A stretch of 64,000 nucleotides of DNA, taken from NCBI GenBank assembly GCA_964544655.1, contig CAZJCM010000002.1:37516-101515 (forward strand), written 5' to 3'. The stretch is from HyVt-443 sp964544655. GTDB lineage: Bacteria > Pseudomonadota > Gammaproteobacteria > Chromatiales > Chromatiaceae. A program made the translations under genes and the position numbers. Positions 63,974 through 64,000 of the stretch are shown here, piece by piece. Numbering within the stretch: the stretch's first letter is position 1; each line of letters opens with the position of its first letter. Below the pieces are notes generated by a model that saw nothing but the letters and a program-made list of their open reading frames with translations, made no database searches and had not been told where the DNA came from.

Positions 63974-64000
63974 AGGCATCTCGTCTCTCTCGATGGCCAT

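Noticed and set aside
63998..64000. possible ATG at the right edge on the minus strand
   Set aside because: The frame runs into the REP-like palindrome and has no ribosome site or coding signature.
1..64000. CRISPR array, tRNA or rRNA genes
   Set aside because: No regularly spaced identical repeats and no tRNA or rRNA signature sequences were seen on either strand.

Overview
The window reads as chromosome of a denitrifying gammaproteobacterium, probably of the sulfur-oxidiser type (Chromatiales or Sedimenticola-like). The evidence is an LPS-type outer membrane (waaA, lpxL, msbA), rapA, dgt and a TPP-riboswitch-controlled thiC, together with a Sec-exported (clade II) nitrous oxide reductase locus. 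Species-level placement is inference. Most genes lie on the minus strand.

Region 1 (1-9.7 kb) is a clade II nos locus. In transcription order it holds a monoheme cytochrome c, nosZ, a second near-identical monoheme cytochrome c, a diheme cytochrome c, a nosB-like membrane protein, nosD, nosG and the start of nosH, which is cut by the window edge. The nosZ promoter region carries two perfect FNR/DNR-type boxes flanking a 31-bp perfect palindrome, and a third FNR-like box precedes the diheme cytochrome. Region 2 (9.7-18.2 kb) is housekeeping: a UPF0114 membrane protein, rapA, dgt, thiC with its riboswitch, a Pcm-like methyltransferase, and a REP-associated tyrosine transposase surrounded by its REP sequences.

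Region 3 (18.2-63.8 kb) is a very large surface-polysaccharide locus. It opens with a tightly overlapping operon: Wzx flippase, GT4, PglC-type initiating transferase, PglD-type acetyltransferase, PglE-type aminotransferase, PglF-type 4,6-dehydratase and waaA. These enzymes would make UDP-diacetylbacillosamine and start a repeat unit with it. A more AT-rich accessory block follows (about 26-49 kb). It contains two paralogous GT39-like membrane proteins, one of them broken by a +1 frameshift, a DUF218 protein, a second flippase and a secreted transglutaminase-like protein. It also contains an unusual biosynthetic string: a class II glutaminase fused to a WbpG/PseA-like PP-loop amidotransferase, an enolase-superfamily enzyme, a double-flavodoxin Fe-S-like oxidoreductase, an ATP-grasp ligase, a polysaccharide-deacetylase-like protein, a GT2 polyprenol glycosyltransferase and AsnB. 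I consider this string the best candidate for an undescribed sugar or peptide modification pathway.

Next comes a four-gene sulfation-like module (arylsulfotransferase-like beta-propeller, two small membrane proteins, PAPS sulfotransferase). It is bracketed by two decayed, same-orientation IS1595/ISXO2-type transposase remnants, the right one truncating a carbamoyltransferase gene. The GC-rich tail carries wbpE, wbpD, wbpB and wbpP plus ugd (UDP-aminuronic acid and UDP-glucuronate synthesis), a divergent O-antigen ligase, GT9, DUF6165, a GT10 fucosyltransferase, lpxL, msbA, a GT4, an ELM1-like protein and a zf-CHCC protein. Several families of intergenic palindromic repeats (REP, GTGGAT-type and others) decorate the GC-rich parts. 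I saw no tRNA, rRNA or CRISPR array.
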